Below, piece after piece: positions 54,043 to 63,722 of a stretch of 64,000 nt of DNA. Position 1 is the first letter of the stretch, and every line of letters starts with the position of its first letter. The notes under the pieces are model-generated. The model worked only from the letters and a program-made list of their open reading frames with translations, was not told the origin of the DNA and searched no databases. The stretch spans positions 2,045,526 to 2,109,525 of the forward strand of contig NZ_JMIT01000001.1 of NCBI RefSeq assembly GCF_000731675.1. The letters run 5' to 3'. The DNA is from Pseudomonas capeferrum. Its GTDB lineage: Bacteria > Pseudomonadota > Gammaproteobacteria > Pseudomonadales > Pseudomonadaceae. The position numbers and the translations under genes were made by a program.

Positions 54043-54840
54043 CTACGCGAAAACCGTCACCGTCTGCCGGCTCAATGCCAGCAACTCGCCCTCTGCGGAC
54101 CACAGCGCGGCGGCGGCATGCCCATAACCCTCACGAGCGTGCTCGGTCTCGACGCAATAGCGGCACCAGTCCAGTGTCGACAACTGCGGTATGGGCTGGA
54201 TGAATTCGATGGTCCAGGTCAGTGTGCTGCCCGCCGCCGGCCGCTTCAGGTGCGGCAACAGGCTGGGCGGCCAGGCATCTACCAGTGCCAGCAGGTGAGC
54301 CTCGTTCAACGGCTCGTCAGCGATGTCGCGCAGCCGTACCCAGCCCCCCATCTGCCGCGAATCGTTGCCACTGAACGGCAGCCCACCGACCGCCCAACGC
54401 AGGGCTACATGGCGCATGAACTCTGGGGTCACACCTTTGATGTAGGGAAGCTCAGGGGCAGCCTGCTCCAGCGGCTTCATGGCAACCGCAGCCTTGGCCG
54501 GGACCTCGACCTCCGAGGAGCGCGCCGCACCGAAATTGCCCTGCACCAGGGTGACGACCTGCCCCTCCTGCACCGCGCGGCCAAGCAAGGTACTGACCGC
54601 TTTGCCCTCACGCAGCACGTCGACCTCGAAACGGATCGGCACGTCAGCCGCAGCAGGCGCCACGAAGCTGATGGCCAAAGAGCGCACAGGCCGATCATCG
54701 GCAAGCTTCAGGCGCATCGCTTCATACACCATGGCGGCCATGAGCCCGCCGAAAGCCGCGCGGCCCTGGGCCCATGACGCCGGTACCGAAACCGATTCAG
54801 GGTTGGCTCGAACGGCTTCGAGCAATTGGGTGAAGTTCAT
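54043..54840 (-). CDS. Acyl-CoA thioesterase, double hot-dog (TesB-like)
   Basis: This 265-residue thioesterase has two hot-dog repeats. The N-terminal repeat has the helix with GRAAFGGLMAAMVYEAM and strands SLAISFVAP and VSTLLGRAVQEGQVVTLVQGNFG. The C-terminal repeat has STLTWTIEFIQP and GYGHAAAALWSAEGELLALSRQTVTVF. It would release free acids from acyl-CoA; chain length is not predictable. The ATG at 54840 has AGGAG about 10 nt upstream. It is convergent with the Mpo1-like gene (18 nt). Confidence 0.85.
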   Translation of the reverse strand: MNFTQLLEAVRANPESVSVPASWAQGRAAFGGLMAAMVYEAMRLKLADDRPVRSLAISFVAPAAADVPIRFEVDVLREGKAVSTLLGRAVQEGQVVTLVQGNFGAARSSEVEVPAKAAVAMKPLEQAAPELPYIKGVTPEFMRHVALRWAVGGLPFSGNDSRQMGGWVRLRDIADEPLNEAHLLALVDAWPPSLLPHLKRPAAGSTLTWTIEFIQPIPQLSTLDWCRYCVETEHAREGYGHAAAALWSAEGELLALSRQTVTVFA

Positions 54841-54956
54841 GGCAGGTAGGCTCCTGTGCCGTGGTGATCCGGGGCACGTCATTCACGTGCCCTGCATCAG
54901 GACATACTAACCAGCCACTCTGCACCGTTCAGCCCACATATCGGTCATTTGCCGGG

Positions 54957-55724
54957 CTATCGCTGCTTCAACGCCACCTGCAAGGCATCCAGCGTGACAT
55001 CGGATTTGCCTGCGGCCTCCTGCAACTGCTGCTGCCAATCGGTTTTGCACACTGCCAGGTCGGCGTCCTCGCGCACCTGCAACAACCACTGCAGACGGTC
55101 ATGCCACGCGCCCAGGTCGCTCTGCGCCTTCTTCAACAGACGTTGCAGTTTTTTCCCGGCATGCTCGAGTTGCGGGTAGGCCTCGTCGCCATAGCGTGCC
55201 CGTTTGATCAACAACCGTAGCCGATGCCGATCGTGGGCGGGGTCCGCCAATGCCTTGCGCAGCTTGCGCCATTGCTTGTCCAGGCGTTTGTCGATGCGCT
55301 TGCCCAGCGCATCCACCAGGCCTTCGCGATCAGCCGCGCGCAGGAACAACGGAAATGCATCGACGATCGCCAGCAGACGGGCCAGCTGCGCACAGCTCGC
55401 GACACTGGCAAAGGTCTTGCCCCGCCCCGCCAGCCGTCGCTGCGCCGCCTCGCTCAAGCCCCGCCCGAACAATTCGGCCGCCAGCACCTCGCGGTCACGC
55501 AGCGGCGTCGTCAAGGTACCCAGGGCCTTGGCTGCGCCTTCCAGTTGTTCGACCCCAGGCAACCCCCGCAGCGGCCGCAGCAGGCTGCGCAAGCGCCGTA
55601 CAGCGATGCGCAGGTCATGCAATGCCTCGCTGTCGGTATTGGCGGCGAGGCGCTCACGGCAGGCCAGCAGGCGCACCTGCAAGGCCAGTATCTGTGACAC
55701 CACGTGATCGAGCATGGCAGACAT
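54957..55724 (-). CDS. CHAD-domain protein
   Basis: This 255-residue protein consists of one CHAD domain, an all-helical fold with conserved basic and histidine residues that binds inorganic polyphosphate. The key helix is LHDLRIAVRRLRSLLRPLR, and further basic repeats are RIDKRLDKQWRKLRKAL, HDRHRLRLLIKRARYGDEAY and GKKLQRLLKKAQSDLGAWHDR. CHAD proteins often sit with polyphosphate enzymes or CYTH domains. None is next to it here. The downstream 116 nt to the thioesterase gene hold nothing I recognise. The lipoprotein gene is 14 nt upstream, so both may share a transcript. Confidence 0.9.
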   Translation of the reverse strand: MSAMLDHVVSQILALQVRLLACRERLAANTDSEALHDLRIAVRRLRSLLRPLRGLPGVEQLEGAAKALGTLTTPLRDREVLAAELFGRGLSEAAQRRLAGRGKTFASVASCAQLARLLAIVDAFPLFLRAADREGLVDALGKRIDKRLDKQWRKLRKALADPAHDRHRLRLLIKRARYGDEAYPQLEHAGKKLQRLLKKAQSDLGAWHDRLQWLLQVREDADLAVCKTDWQQQLQEAAGKSDVTLDALQVALKQR

Positions 55725-55738
55725 GGGACGCTCCTCGG

Positions 55739-56017
55739 TCAGCGGCCAGCGCGCGACTCACGAATGTAGAAACGCGCCTTCTCGGCCTTCTTGGTGCAAC
55801 CTTCAAACCCCTCGAACTGCTGCTGGGTCTTGGCGCCGGTCAGCAGCGACAAGGCCTTGGAATAACTGACAGTACCGGCGAAACCCTCGGCCTTGGCCAG
55901 GTCGAGCTCCTTCCAGGCGGCATCCAGCTGGGTTGCGCAGCTGTCACGGTAGGCCGTCTTGCCCGCACAGCCAGCAAGGGCCAGGGCAATCAGTGGAAGG
56001 CAGATCCAGGCTTTCAT
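55739..56017 (-). CDS. Small lipoprotein, function unknown
   Basis: This 92-residue precursor has a type II signal peptide and lipobox ALAGC (Cys17). The mature part is mostly helical with two further cysteines (DSCATQL and EGCTKKAEKARFYIRESRAG) that could form a disulfide. AGGAATT precedes the ATG. It lies 14 nt upstream of the CHAD gene in the same direction and is divergent from the RssA-like gene. I do not recognise a named family. Confidence 0.82.
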   Translation of the reverse strand: MKAWICLPLIALALAGCAGKTAYRDSCATQLDAAWKELDLAKAEGFAGTVSYSKALSLLTGAKTQQQFEGFEGCTKKAEKARFYIRESRAGR

Positions 56018-56179
56018 CGGTAATTCCTCAAAGTGAAAAGAGTGGCTGTTCGACGCACCCGCAATAGAAAAGTGCCCGCCAAGGCGCTTTGCTTAGCGTA
56101 GATCAGCGCGGTGTACATTGAAGCACAGGCAGCAATGGGTGCATTGTTAAACCATGGTTGCACAGGCTGAGGGAAAATC

Positions 56180-57220
56180 ATGAGTAAACGCGTTGCGCTG
56201 GTACTGGGATCGGGGGGTGCCCGAGGGTATGCACACATCGGTGTGATCGAAGAAATCGAACGACGCGGCTACGACATCGCCTGCGTCGCCGGCTGCTCCA
56301 TGGGGGCGGTGGTGGGCGGCATCTATGCCGCCGGCAAACTCGAAGAGTATCGCAACTGGATCGAAAGCCTCGACTACCTGGACGTCCTGCGCCTGGTCGA
56401 TGTCAGCTTCCGCCTTGGCGCGATCCGCGGTGACAAGGTGTTCGGCCAGATCCGCAAGATCGTCGGTGAGATCAACATCGAGCAGTTGCGCATCCCCTAC
56501 ACCGCAGTGGCCACCGACCTTACCAACCAACAGGAAATCTGGTTCCAGGAAGGGTGCCTGCACCAGGCCATGCGCGCGTCTGCAGCAATCCCCAGCCTGT
56601 TCACACCGGTGATGCAAGGCAACCGCATGCTGGTCGACGGTGGCATTCTCAACCCGCTGCCGATCGTGCCGGTGGTGTCCAGCCACTGCGACTTGATCAT
56701 TGCGGTCAACCTCAACGCCACCAACCAGAAGCAGTACCAATTGCCGGTGATCGAACGCCCGGCGGCATTCAAGATGCGCTTCGATTCGCTGCTCAGCTCG
56801 CTGGGTTCACGCCTGCCCTTCCGTCGCAAGCCGGCGGAAGAGCTGATACGTATCGAACAGGAGATCGTTGCCGAAGGGCTGGCGCCGCCCAGCCCGTGGC
56901 TGGCAGGTACTGCAGACCCGGAAGGCCAGCAGCCTGCGGCGGCCCCCGAACGTGAAGGCGCACCCAAGTCTGCTACCGGGTCATTCATCATCGACAACGT
57001 GGGGCCTGCGTCGCTGCTGGACCTGATCAACCAAAGCTTCGAAGTGATGCAGACGTCGCTGGCGCAATACAAGATTGCAGGGTACCCGCCCGATGTACTG
57101 ATCAACGTACCCAAGCGCGTGTGCCGGTTCTTCGAGTTCTACAAAGCACCGGAGCTGATTGCCCTGGGTCGGGAGATTGCGCGGGATACGCTGGATAATT
57201 ATGAAGGGGTGAAGCGGTAG
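56180..57220 (+). CDS. RssA-like patatin-family phospholipase
   Basis: This 346-residue patatin has the oxyanion loop GSGGARGYAHIG (11-22), the nucleophile elbow GCSMG (Ser about 39) and the dyad motif VDGGILNPLP. The N-terminal 300 residues match E. coli RssA/YchK in order. The C-terminal part carries a variable Pro/Ala/Glu-rich linker (GTADPEGQQPAAAPEREGAPK) and a helical end. It has no signal peptide, so it is cytoplasmic or membrane-peripheral. AGGG precedes the ATG. A nine-codon frame (56153-56182) overlaps its start. Confidence 0.87.
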   Translation: MSKRVALVLGSGGARGYAHIGVIEEIERRGYDIACVAGCSMGAVVGGIYAAGKLEEYRNWIESLDYLDVLRLVDVSFRLGAIRGDKVFGQIRKIVGEINIEQLRIPYTAVATDLTNQQEIWFQEGCLHQAMRASAAIPSLFTPVMQGNRMLVDGGILNPLPIVPVVSSHCDLIIAVNLNATNQKQYQLPVIERPAAFKMRFDSLLSSLGSRLPFRRKPAEELIRIEQEIVAEGLAPPSPWLAGTADPEGQQPAAAPEREGAPKSATGSFIIDNVGPASLLDLINQSFEVMQTSLAQYKIAGYPPDVLINVPKRVCRFFEFYKAPELIALGREIARDTLDNYEGVKR

Positions 57221-57241
57221 AGGGCCGCTCAGGCCAGAAAC

Positions 57242-57270
57242 AAGACAGGCCGCATTACGCGGCCTGTCTT
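57242..57270. terminator. Bidirectional terminator between rssA-like gene and ppiD
   Basis: AAGACAGGCCGC (57242-57253), loop ATTAC and GCGGCCTGTCTT (57259-57270) form a perfect 12-bp stem between two convergent genes, 21 nt after one stop and 16 nt after the other. Confidence 0.85.
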
Positions 57271-57286
57271 GTCATGCAACGATCAC

Positions 57287-59158
57287 TCAGTAACGGGTGA
57301 TATCAGCATTGGCTTCCAACTGCTTGCGGTAGGCAGCGAAGTCCTGCTGGCCGGCACGCGAAGCGAGGTAGCGGCGAATCTGCTGCTTCTCTTCGTCGGT
57401 GGCCGCAGCGCCTTCGTTGACCCCTTTGAGCTGCAAGACCACCAGGCTGCCGTCGCCCAGCACCACACTGGTGTAGACCGGCTTATCCTTGGCCTGCGGC
57501 TTGCCCAGGCGGAACACTGCCTGCAGCTCGGCCGGGTCGATGCCGTCCTCACCACGGGTCACTGCCTCGTAGGTTTTCCAGCCCTGACCCTCATGGACGC
57601 TGTCAGCGGCAATGGAGCCATCACGCAGGCCGGCAATCAACTTGTCCGCCTTGGTCTTGAGTTCGGCTGTCGCCTTCTCCTTGGCCAGGTGTTCGCTGAT
57701 GTTCTTGGCCACCGCTTCCAACGGCAGCTGTTCCGGCTTGCGGTGCTCCTTGACGCGCAGCACCACGGTGGTTTCCGGATCGAGCTCGATGGCGGTGCTG
57801 TTGGCAGCCTCCTCCAGCACTTCCTCCGAGAACGCCGCCTGAACCACCGCACGGTTGGCAGTGATACCTTCGCCACCCTCACGGCCGAACGCGGCGGAGG
57901 TGTGCACCTTCAGGTTCAGGTCTTGGGCAGGCTGAGCCAGGTCGGAAGCCTCGTAAGCGGCATCCTGCAACTGCTTGCTGGCGTCGACGTAGCGCTGTTC
58001 GACCAGCGGGGTCTTCAAGTCACGGGTCAGCTTGTCCTTCAGGCTGGCGAAACTTGGTACTTGCGGCGCCTCGACACCCAGCAGCTTGATCAGGTGGTAA
58101 CCGAACTCGGTGCGCACCGGGGCCGATACCTGGCCATCTTTCAACTGGTACAAGGCATCTTCAAAGGCCGGGTCGTACACGCCAGGGCCGGCGAAGCCGA
58201 GGTCACCACCCGTAGTGGCCGAACCTGGGTCCTGGGAGAACTCCTTGGCCAGTGCGGCAAAGTCTTCACCCTTGGCCAGGCGCTGTTCGATCTCTTCGGC
58301 ACGGGCCTTGGCCTGGGCGTCGGTGACCTTGTCGTTGACCTCGATCAGAATGTGCGCGGCATGGCGCTGTTCGGCGAGGTTGGCGATTTCTTTCTCGTAC
58401 TGGGCCTTGAGCTCGTCATCACTAACCTTGACCTGGTCAAAGAACACCGACTTCTTCAGCTCGATGTAATCGATGACAACCTGGTCAGGCGACATGAATT
58501 CCTTGGCGTGCTGGTCGTAGTGCGCCTTGACCTCTGCTTCGCTGACCTTGACCGCGGCCGGGTCGGCCTTGAAGGTCAGGGAGGCGAAATCGCGGGTCTG
58601 CTTCTCCAGGCGCGCGAACGCCTCGACCTGCTTGTCAGTGACGAAGCTGCTGCCGGCAAGGCCGGTACGCAGTTGGCCGATGAGCATTTCCTCGGCAAGC
58701 ATGTCGCGGAATTGCAGGCGGCCATAACCCATCTGGCGAATGACCTGGTCGAAACGATCGGCGTTGAATTTGCCGTCAACCTGGAACTCCGGAGTCTGCA
58801 GGATCACTTGATCCAGCGCGGCCTCGGAGAAGGCGAACTTGGCGTCTTCGGCGCCCTGCAACAGCAGCTTGCGAGTGATCAGGCCCTTGAGTGCCTCATC
58901 ACGCAGCAGCTTGTCATCCAGCAGCGCAGGGTCGAAATCCTTGCCCAACTGTTGCATCAGCTGGCGGCGCTGCATGTCGGTCGCCTGGCTTAGCTCGTTC
59001 TGGCTGATGGTCTGGCCGTTCACCTTGGCGGCGTCCTGGCTATGGCTGGCAGCCTGGAAAATGGCCTCGAAGCCGGTCAACGCCATCAACACGACGATAA
59101 GGCCGATGATGGTCTTGGCAATCCAACCTTGTGAATTGTCCCTGATATTTTGCAGCAT
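57287..59158 (-). CDS. ppiD: Membrane-anchored periplasmic folding factor PpiD
   Basis: This 623-residue SurA-N/parvulin protein is tethered to the inner membrane. One helix lies at about 14-34 (AKTIIGLIVVLMALTGFEAIF), a SurA-like N-terminal chaperone region at about 35-200, a parvulin domain at about 266-355 (RHAAHILIEV, EDFAALAKEFSQDPGSATTGGDLGFAGPG, VRTEFGYHLIKL) and a long C-terminal chaperone part. It helps newly exported proteins leave the Sec translocon. GGGGGA precedes the ATG at 59158. Position after hupB is the usual order clpP-clpX-lon-hupB-ppiD. Confidence 0.95.
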   Translation of the reverse strand: MLQNIRDNSQGWIAKTIIGLIVVLMALTGFEAIFQAASHSQDAAKVNGQTISQNELSQATDMQRRQLMQQLGKDFDPALLDDKLLRDEALKGLITRKLLLQGAEDAKFAFSEAALDQVILQTPEFQVDGKFNADRFDQVIRQMGYGRLQFRDMLAEEMLIGQLRTGLAGSSFVTDKQVEAFARLEKQTRDFASLTFKADPAAVKVSEAEVKAHYDQHAKEFMSPDQVVIDYIELKKSVFFDQVKVSDDELKAQYEKEIANLAEQRHAAHILIEVNDKVTDAQAKARAEEIEQRLAKGEDFAALAKEFSQDPGSATTGGDLGFAGPGVYDPAFEDALYQLKDGQVSAPVRTEFGYHLIKLLGVEAPQVPSFASLKDKLTRDLKTPLVEQRYVDASKQLQDAAYEASDLAQPAQDLNLKVHTSAAFGREGGEGITANRAVVQAAFSEEVLEEAANSTAIELDPETTVVLRVKEHRKPEQLPLEAVAKNISEHLAKEKATAELKTKADKLIAGLRDGSIAADSVHEGQGWKTYEAVTRGEDGIDPAELQAVFRLGKPQAKDKPVYTSVVLGDGSLVVLQLKGVNEGAAATDEEKQQIRRYLASRAGQQDFAAYRKQLEANADITRY

Positions 59159-59226
59159 GCGTCCCCCAGAAACGGCTGTACCACTGCGTCGACAACCGCG
59201 GAGCGTGGGTAGAATCCTGATAAAAG

Positions 59227-59252
59227 AAAGGCGCATCCGAGGATGCGCCTTT
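59227..59252 (-). terminator. Rho-independent terminator of hupB
   Basis: AAAGGCGCATCC and GGATGCGCCTTT form a 12-bp perfect stem with a 2-nt centre. Read on the minus strand it is followed by CTTTTA. It lies 88 nt after the hupB stop and upstream of ppiD, which therefore needs its own promoter or read-through. Confidence 0.88.
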
Positions 59253-59339
59253 TCTTAGCAAACGTGTCAGGCGGGAACGTTTGCGACCCGCCTCACGTGC
59301 TCGAACCTGGCCAGGCCGGGTCCGGCTGAAAGAGACGAC

Positions 59340-59612
59340 TTAGTTGACGGCGTCTTTCAGGCCTTTGCCAGCCTTGAAGCCTGGAACCTTGGCGGCTTCG
59401 ATCTTGATAGCCTTGCCAGTTTGAGGGTTACGGCCAGTACGCTCGGCGCGATCCTTGACCGAGAAGGTACCGAAGCCAACCAGAACGACGTCGTCGCCTG
59501 CTTTCAGGGCACCCGTTACGGAGTCGATCACAGCATCCAGAGCCTTACCTGCGGTAGCTTTGGAAATGTCAGCCGATGCAGCGATAGCGTCAATCAGTTC
59601 CGACTTGTTCAC
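59340..59612 (-). CDS. hupB: DNA-binding protein HU-beta
   Basis: This 90-residue nucleoid protein starts at GTG (59612; [22 protein letters not shown]). The DNA-binding arm is [44 protein letters not shown], the HU/IHF signature with the intercalating Pro in RNPQTG. It compacts and bends DNA as a dimer. It is downstream of lon, with about 150 nt between, as in most gamma-proteobacteria. Confidence 0.96.
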   Translation of the reverse strand: MNKSELIDAIAASADISKATAGKALDAVIDSVTGALKAGDDVVLVGFGTFSVKDRAERTGRNPQTGKAIKIEAAKVPGFKAGKGLKDAVN

Positions 59613-59764
59613 TCTAAGTCCCCTTATTTCTCTAATGAGTTTGTTTCTAAGTATGTAATGAAAAGCGTATGTAACGTGCGCTGGGTGGCCTGATAACAAT
59701 AGCGTGCCGCTTTATAGCAAGGCCCCGAAAAAACTGTCAAGGAAAGCCCCCCAGCTAAAAACTA

Positions 59765-62161
59765 CTAATGCGTGCTGATTCTTTCCTTAGCATCGCTGTC
59801 GCGCTTCTCATCCTTTGCGACAATCTCCGGAGCCACATCTGGCAAGGGCTCCGGGGCGTATTGCAGCGCAATTTGCAGGACTTCGTCAATCCATTTGACC
59901 GGTTTGATCTGAAGATCCTGTTTGATATTTTCCGGAATCTCCTTCAGGTCGCGAACATTCTCCTCGGGAATGATCACCGTCTTGATGCCGCCACGGTGTG
60001 CCGCCAGCAGTTTTTCCTTCAACCCGCCAATGGCCAGGACCTGACCACGCAAGGTGATCTCGCCGGTCATTGCCACGTCGGCACGTACCGGAATCTGCGT
60101 CAGCGCCGACACCAGCGCGGTGCACATGCCGATACCGGCACTTGGGCCGTCCTTGGGCGTGGCGCCCTCGGGCATGTGGATATGCACATCATGCTTCTCG
60201 TGGAAGTCAGCTGCGATGCCCAGGCTGCGGGCGCGGCTGCGCACCACGGTCTGCGCGGCAGTGATCGACTCGACCATGACATCGCCCAGGGAACCGGTCT
60301 TGATCAGCTGCCCCTTGCCGGGGATCACCACCGCCTCGATGGTCAGCAATTCGCCACCCACCTGGGTCCACGCCAGGCCGGTTACCTGACCGATCTGGTC
60401 CTGTTGCTCGGCTAGGCCGTAACGGAACTTGCGCACGCCCAGCAGGTGTTCGAGCTGCTCGCTGGACACTTTTACCTTGACCTGCTTCTGCCCGGTATGT
60501 TCCTTGACCACCTTGCGGCAGACCTTGGCAATCTGCCGCTCCAGGCCCCGCACGCCGGCTTCGCGGGTGTAGTAACGGATGATGTCGCGGATCGCCGAGA
60601 CATCGATCTCGAGCTCTTCCTTCTTCAGGCCGTTGGCCTTGACCTGCTTGGGCACCAGGTACTTGACCGCGATGTTGATCTTCTCGTCTTCGGTGTAGCC
60701 CGGCAGACGGATGACTTCCATGCGGTCCAGCAACGCTGGCGGGATGTTCATCGAGTTGGAGGTGCAGAGGAACATCACGTCCGAGAGGTCGTAGTCGACT
60801 TCCAGGTAGTGGTCGTTGAAGTTGTGGTTCTGCTCGGGGTCGAGTACTTCGAGCAATGCCGAGGCCGGGTCGCCACGCATGTCGCTGCCCATCTTGTCGA
60901 TCTCGTCGAGCAGGAACAGCGGGTTGCGCACGCCCACCTTGGTCATCTTCTGGATCAGACGGCCCGGCATGGAGCCGATGTAGGTGCGACGGTGGCCACG
61001 AATCTCGGCCTCGTCACGCACGCCGCCCAGGGCCATGCGCACGAACTTGCGGTTGGTGGCGGCAGCAATCGACTCGGCCAGCGAGGTCTTACCGACGCCA
61101 GGCGGGCCGACCAGGCACAGCACCGGGCCGCGGATCTTCTTCACGCGCTTTTGCACGGCAAGGTATTCAAGGATGCGTTCCTTGACCTCTTCGAGGCCAT
61201 AGTGGTCGGCATCAAGGATTTCCTCGGCCTTGGCCAGGTCCAGGCGCACCTTGCTCTGGGCCTTCCACGGCACCTGGACGAGCCAGTCGAGGTAGGAGCG
61301 AACCACCGTCGCTTCAGCCGACATCGGCGACATCTGCTTGAGCTTGTTCAGCTCGGCCTGGGCCTTGGTCAGGGCATCCTTGGGCAGGCCAGCGGCTTCG
61401 ATGCGCTTTTTCAGCTCTTCGACTTCGTTGTGGCCTTCGTCGCCATCACCGAGCTCTTTCTGAATGGCCTTCATCTGCTCATTCAGGTAGTACTCGCGCT
61501 GGCTGCGCTCCATTTGCTTTTTGACCCGACCACGGATGCGCTTCTCGACCTGCAACAGGTCGATCTCGGCATCCAGCAGCGCCAGCACGTGCTCGACGCG
61601 GGTCGTCAGGTCGACGATCTCGAGGATTTCCTGCTTCTGCTCGATCTTCAGCGCCATGTGCGCGGCCATGGTATCGACCAGGCGCCCAGGCTCTTCGATG
61701 CTGTTCAACGACGACAGTACTTCGGCGGGCACTTTCTTGCCCAACTGCACGTACTGCTCGAATTGCGACAGCAACGTGCGCACGAAGACTTCCGACTCGC
61801 GCTCGGCGGCATCGACTTCATCGATCAGGGAAACTTCGGCACGGATGTGCCCTTCTACTTCGGTGAAGCGCTCGACCGCACCGCGCTGCTCGCCCTCGAC
61901 CAGCACCTTGACGGTGCCATCGGGCAGTTTCAGCAATTGCAACACGGTGGCAACGGTACCGACACGGTACAGGGCGTCTTCGCCTGGATCGTCATCGGCC
62001 GGGTTCTTCTGGGCCAGCAGCAGAATCTGCTTCTCGCCCGTCATCGCTGCCTCAAGGGCTTCGATGGATTTTTCGCGCCCCACGAACAGCGGGATGACCA
62101 TGTGCGGGTAAACAACGACATCGCGCAATGGCAAAAGAGGCAAGTCGAGGGTGGTCTTCAT
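59765..62161 (-). CDS. lon: ATP-dependent protease Lon
   Basis: This 798-residue LonA protease degrades misfolded and short-lived regulatory proteins. It has an N-terminal substrate domain (about 5-200, [26 protein letters not shown]), an AAA domain with Walker [10 protein letters not shown] and Walker [11 protein letters not shown], and a protease domain with the Ser674 ([12 protein letters not shown])-Lys717 ([14 protein letters not shown]) dyad. The C-terminus is acidic and Lys-rich. A heat-shock-type promoter lies upstream (62222-62250). Confidence 0.97.
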   Translation of the reverse strand: MKTTLDLPLLPLRDVVVYPHMVIPLFVGREKSIEALEAAMTGEKQILLLAQKNPADDDPGEDALYRVGTVATVLQLLKLPDGTVKVLVEGEQRGAVERFTEVEGHIRAEVSLIDEVDAAERESEVFVRTLLSQFEQYVQLGKKVPAEVLSSLNSIEEPGRLVDTMAAHMALKIEQKQEILEIVDLTTRVEHVLALLDAEIDLLQVEKRIRGRVKKQMERSQREYYLNEQMKAIQKELGDGDEGHNEVEELKKRIEAAGLPKDALTKAQAELNKLKQMSPMSAEATVVRSYLDWLVQVPWKAQSKVRLDLAKAEEILDADHYGLEEVKERILEYLAVQKRVKKIRGPVLCLVGPPGVGKTSLAESIAAATNRKFVRMALGGVRDEAEIRGHRRTYIGSMPGRLIQKMTKVGVRNPLFLLDEIDKMGSDMRGDPASALLEVLDPEQNHNFNDHYLEVDYDLSDVMFLCTSNSMNIPPALLDRMEVIRLPGYTEDEKINIAVKYLVPKQVKANGLKKEELEIDVSAIRDIIRYYTREAGVRGLERQIAKVCRKVVKEHTGQKQVKVKVSSEQLEHLLGVRKFRYGLAEQQDQIGQVTGLAWTQVGGELLTIEAVVIPGKGQLIKTGSLGDVMVESITAAQTVVRSRARSLGIAADFHEKHDVHIHMPEGATPKDGPSAGIGMCTALVSALTQIPVRADVAMTGEITLRGQVLAIGGLKEKLLAAHRGGIKTVIIPEENVRDLKEIPENIKQDLQIKPVKWIDEVLQIALQYAPEPLPDVAPEIVAKDEKRDSDAKERISTH

Positions 62162-62221
62162 GATTTCGCCTCTACAGCGGCCTTTATGGCCGGAAACCGG
62201 TGGAAATGATGCTTGGACCTA

Positions 62222-62250
62222 ATGTGGGGGCACGCCTGGGAAATTACAAG
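62222..62250 (-). promoter_or_regulatory. Sigma-32 (RpoH) type heat-shock promoter of lon
   Basis: On the minus strand CTTGTAA (62244-62250), a 13-nt spacer and CCCCCACAT (62222-62230) match the RpoH pattern CTTGAA-N13/14-CCCCATnT with small changes. It lies 61 nt upstream of the lon start, the expected place for a known heat-shock gene. Confidence 0.65.
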
Positions 62251-62269
62251 CGCTTGCGCAGGAAAAGCA

Positions 62270-62293
62270 GAAAGGGGCCCGTAGGCCCCTTTC
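62270..62293 (-). terminator. Terminator of clpX
   Basis: GAAAGGGGCC and GGCCCCTTTC form a perfect 10-bp stem with tetraloop CGTA, 37 nt after the clpX stop. On the minus strand TGCTTTTCC follows, so termination may be partial. It separates clpX from the lon promoter. Confidence 0.75.
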
Positions 62294-62330
62294 TTTCTTG
62301 CTTGCAACCACCACCTGGTTATCGCCTGGA

Positions 62331-63614
62331 TCAGGCGTCAGGTGCGGCCTTGGCTTGCGGCTCGCTGTTCTCGTAGATCATCAGCGGCTGCGAAGTACCC
62401 TCGATGACGCTCTCATCGATCACCACCTTGCTGACATCCTTCTGCGAAGGGATCTCGTACATGGTGTCGAGCAGCACACCTTCGAGGATCGAACGCAGGC
62501 CACGGGCACCGGTTTTGCGCTCCAAGGCCTTGCGAGCAACGGCCTTGAGTGCATCGCTGCGGAACTCGAGGTCGACGCTTTCCATCTCGAACAGCTTGGC
62601 ATACTGCTTGGTCAGCGCGTTCTTCGGCTCGGTGAGGATCTGCATCAAAGCAGCCTCATCCAGCTCATCGAGCGTCGCCAGTACAGGCAGACGGCCGACG
62701 AACTCGGGGATCAGGCCAAACTTGACCAGGTCGTCCGGCTCGACTTCACGCAGGGACTCGCCAACTTTCTTGCCTTCTTCCTTGCTACGTACTTCTGCGC
62801 TGAAACCAATGCCACCCTTGGTGGAGCGGTTCTGGATGACCTTTTCCAGGCCCGAGAACGCGCCACCGCAAATGAACAGGATATTGCGGGTATCAACCTG
62901 CAGGAATTCCTGTTGCGGGTGCTTGCGCCCACCTTGCGGCGGAACCGAAGCAACGGTGCCTTCGATCAGTTTCAACAGCGCCTGCTGCACGCCTTCACCC
63001 GATACGTCACGGGTGATGGACGGGTTGTCCGACTTGCGCGAAATCTTGTCGATTTCGTCGATGTAGACAATGCCCATCTGGGCCTTTTCCACGTCGTAGT
63101 CGCACTTCTGCAGCAGTTTCTGAATGATGTTCTCGACGTCCTCACCCACATAACCGGCTTCGGTCAGGGTGGTGGCGTCAGCAATGGTGAACGGTACGTT
63201 CAGCAGACGTGCAAGGGTTTCGGCGAGCAGGGTCTTGCCCGAGCCGGTAGGCCCGATGAGCAGGATGTTGCTCTTGCCGAGTTCGACTTCGTCGCCCTTC
63301 TTGTCACGCTGGTTAAGGCGCTTGTAGTGGTTGTACACCGCTACGGCCAGCACCTTCTTCGCGCGCTCCTGACCAATCACATACTGGTCCAGGATGCCGC
63401 TGATTTCTTTCGGCGAAGGCAATTTGTGCGCGCTGCTCTCGGCCTGGGCTTCCTGCACCTCCTCACGGATGATGTCATTGCACAGGTCGACGCACTCGTC
63501 GCAGATAAATACCGAGGGCCCGGCAATCAATTTGCGCACTTCGTGCTGGCTTTTGCCGCAGAAGGAGCAATAGAGCAATTTGCCGCTGTCCTCGCCGTTA
63601 CGGGTGTCAGTCAT
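62331..63614 (-). CDS. clpX: ClpX, ATP-binding unfoldase subunit of ClpXP
   Basis: This 427-residue AAA+ unfoldase feeds tagged proteins to ClpP. The zinc-binding domain has Cys16, Cys19, Cys38 and Cys41 ([16 protein letters not shown]). Walker A is [13 protein letters not shown], Walker B is [12 protein letters not shown]. The pore loop GYVGEDVE and the ClpP-binding IGF-type loop region ([11 protein letters not shown]) are present. The ATG at 63614 gives the standard length. It lies downstream of clpP (108-nt spacer with two hairpins) in the conserved order. Confidence 0.97.
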   Translation of the reverse strand: MTDTRNGEDSGKLLYCSFCGKSQHEVRKLIAGPSVFICDECVDLCNDIIREEVQEAQAESSAHKLPSPKEISGILDQYVIGQERAKKVLAVAVYNHYKRLNQRDKKGDEVELGKSNILLIGPTGSGKTLLAETLARLLNVPFTIADATTLTEAGYVGEDVENIIQKLLQKCDYDVEKAQMGIVYIDEIDKISRKSDNPSITRDVSGEGVQQALLKLIEGTVASVPPQGGRKHPQQEFLQVDTRNILFICGGAFSGLEKVIQNRSTKGGIGFSAEVRSKEEGKKVGESLREVEPDDLVKFGLIPEFVGRLPVLATLDELDEAALMQILTEPKNALTKQYAKLFEMESVDLEFRSDALKAVARKALERKTGARGLRSILEGVLLDTMYEIPSQKDVSKVVIDESVIEGTSQPLMIYENSEPQAKAAPDA

Positions 63615-63680
63615 TCGATCGATCCAATCCGGTAGGCTTGCAACACAAGATGAAGGCAATTGCGGGCTTTTTCAAGTCCG

Positions 63681-63707
63681 CAGGTAGGCGCTTTCGGCGC
63701 CCACCTG
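63681..63707 (-). terminator. Hairpin in the clpP-clpX spacer
   Basis: CAGGTAGGCGC and GCGCCCACCTG pair with one mismatch around a 5-nt loop, 16 nt after the clpP stop. A second weaker stem (about 63661-63680) follows. No T-run is present, so it may be a partial terminator or a processing site that sets the clpP/clpX ratio. Confidence 0.45.
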
Positions 63708-63722
63708 CTCTGGCCCCTGGGA

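Noticed and set aside
56153..56182. Nine-codon upstream frame overlapping the rssA-like start
   Set aside because: Short, weak ribosome site and no regulatory residue pattern; could be chance.
60446..62209. 587-codon plus-strand frame opposite lon
   Set aside because: Antisense to a certain gene with clear catalytic motifs; no independent support.
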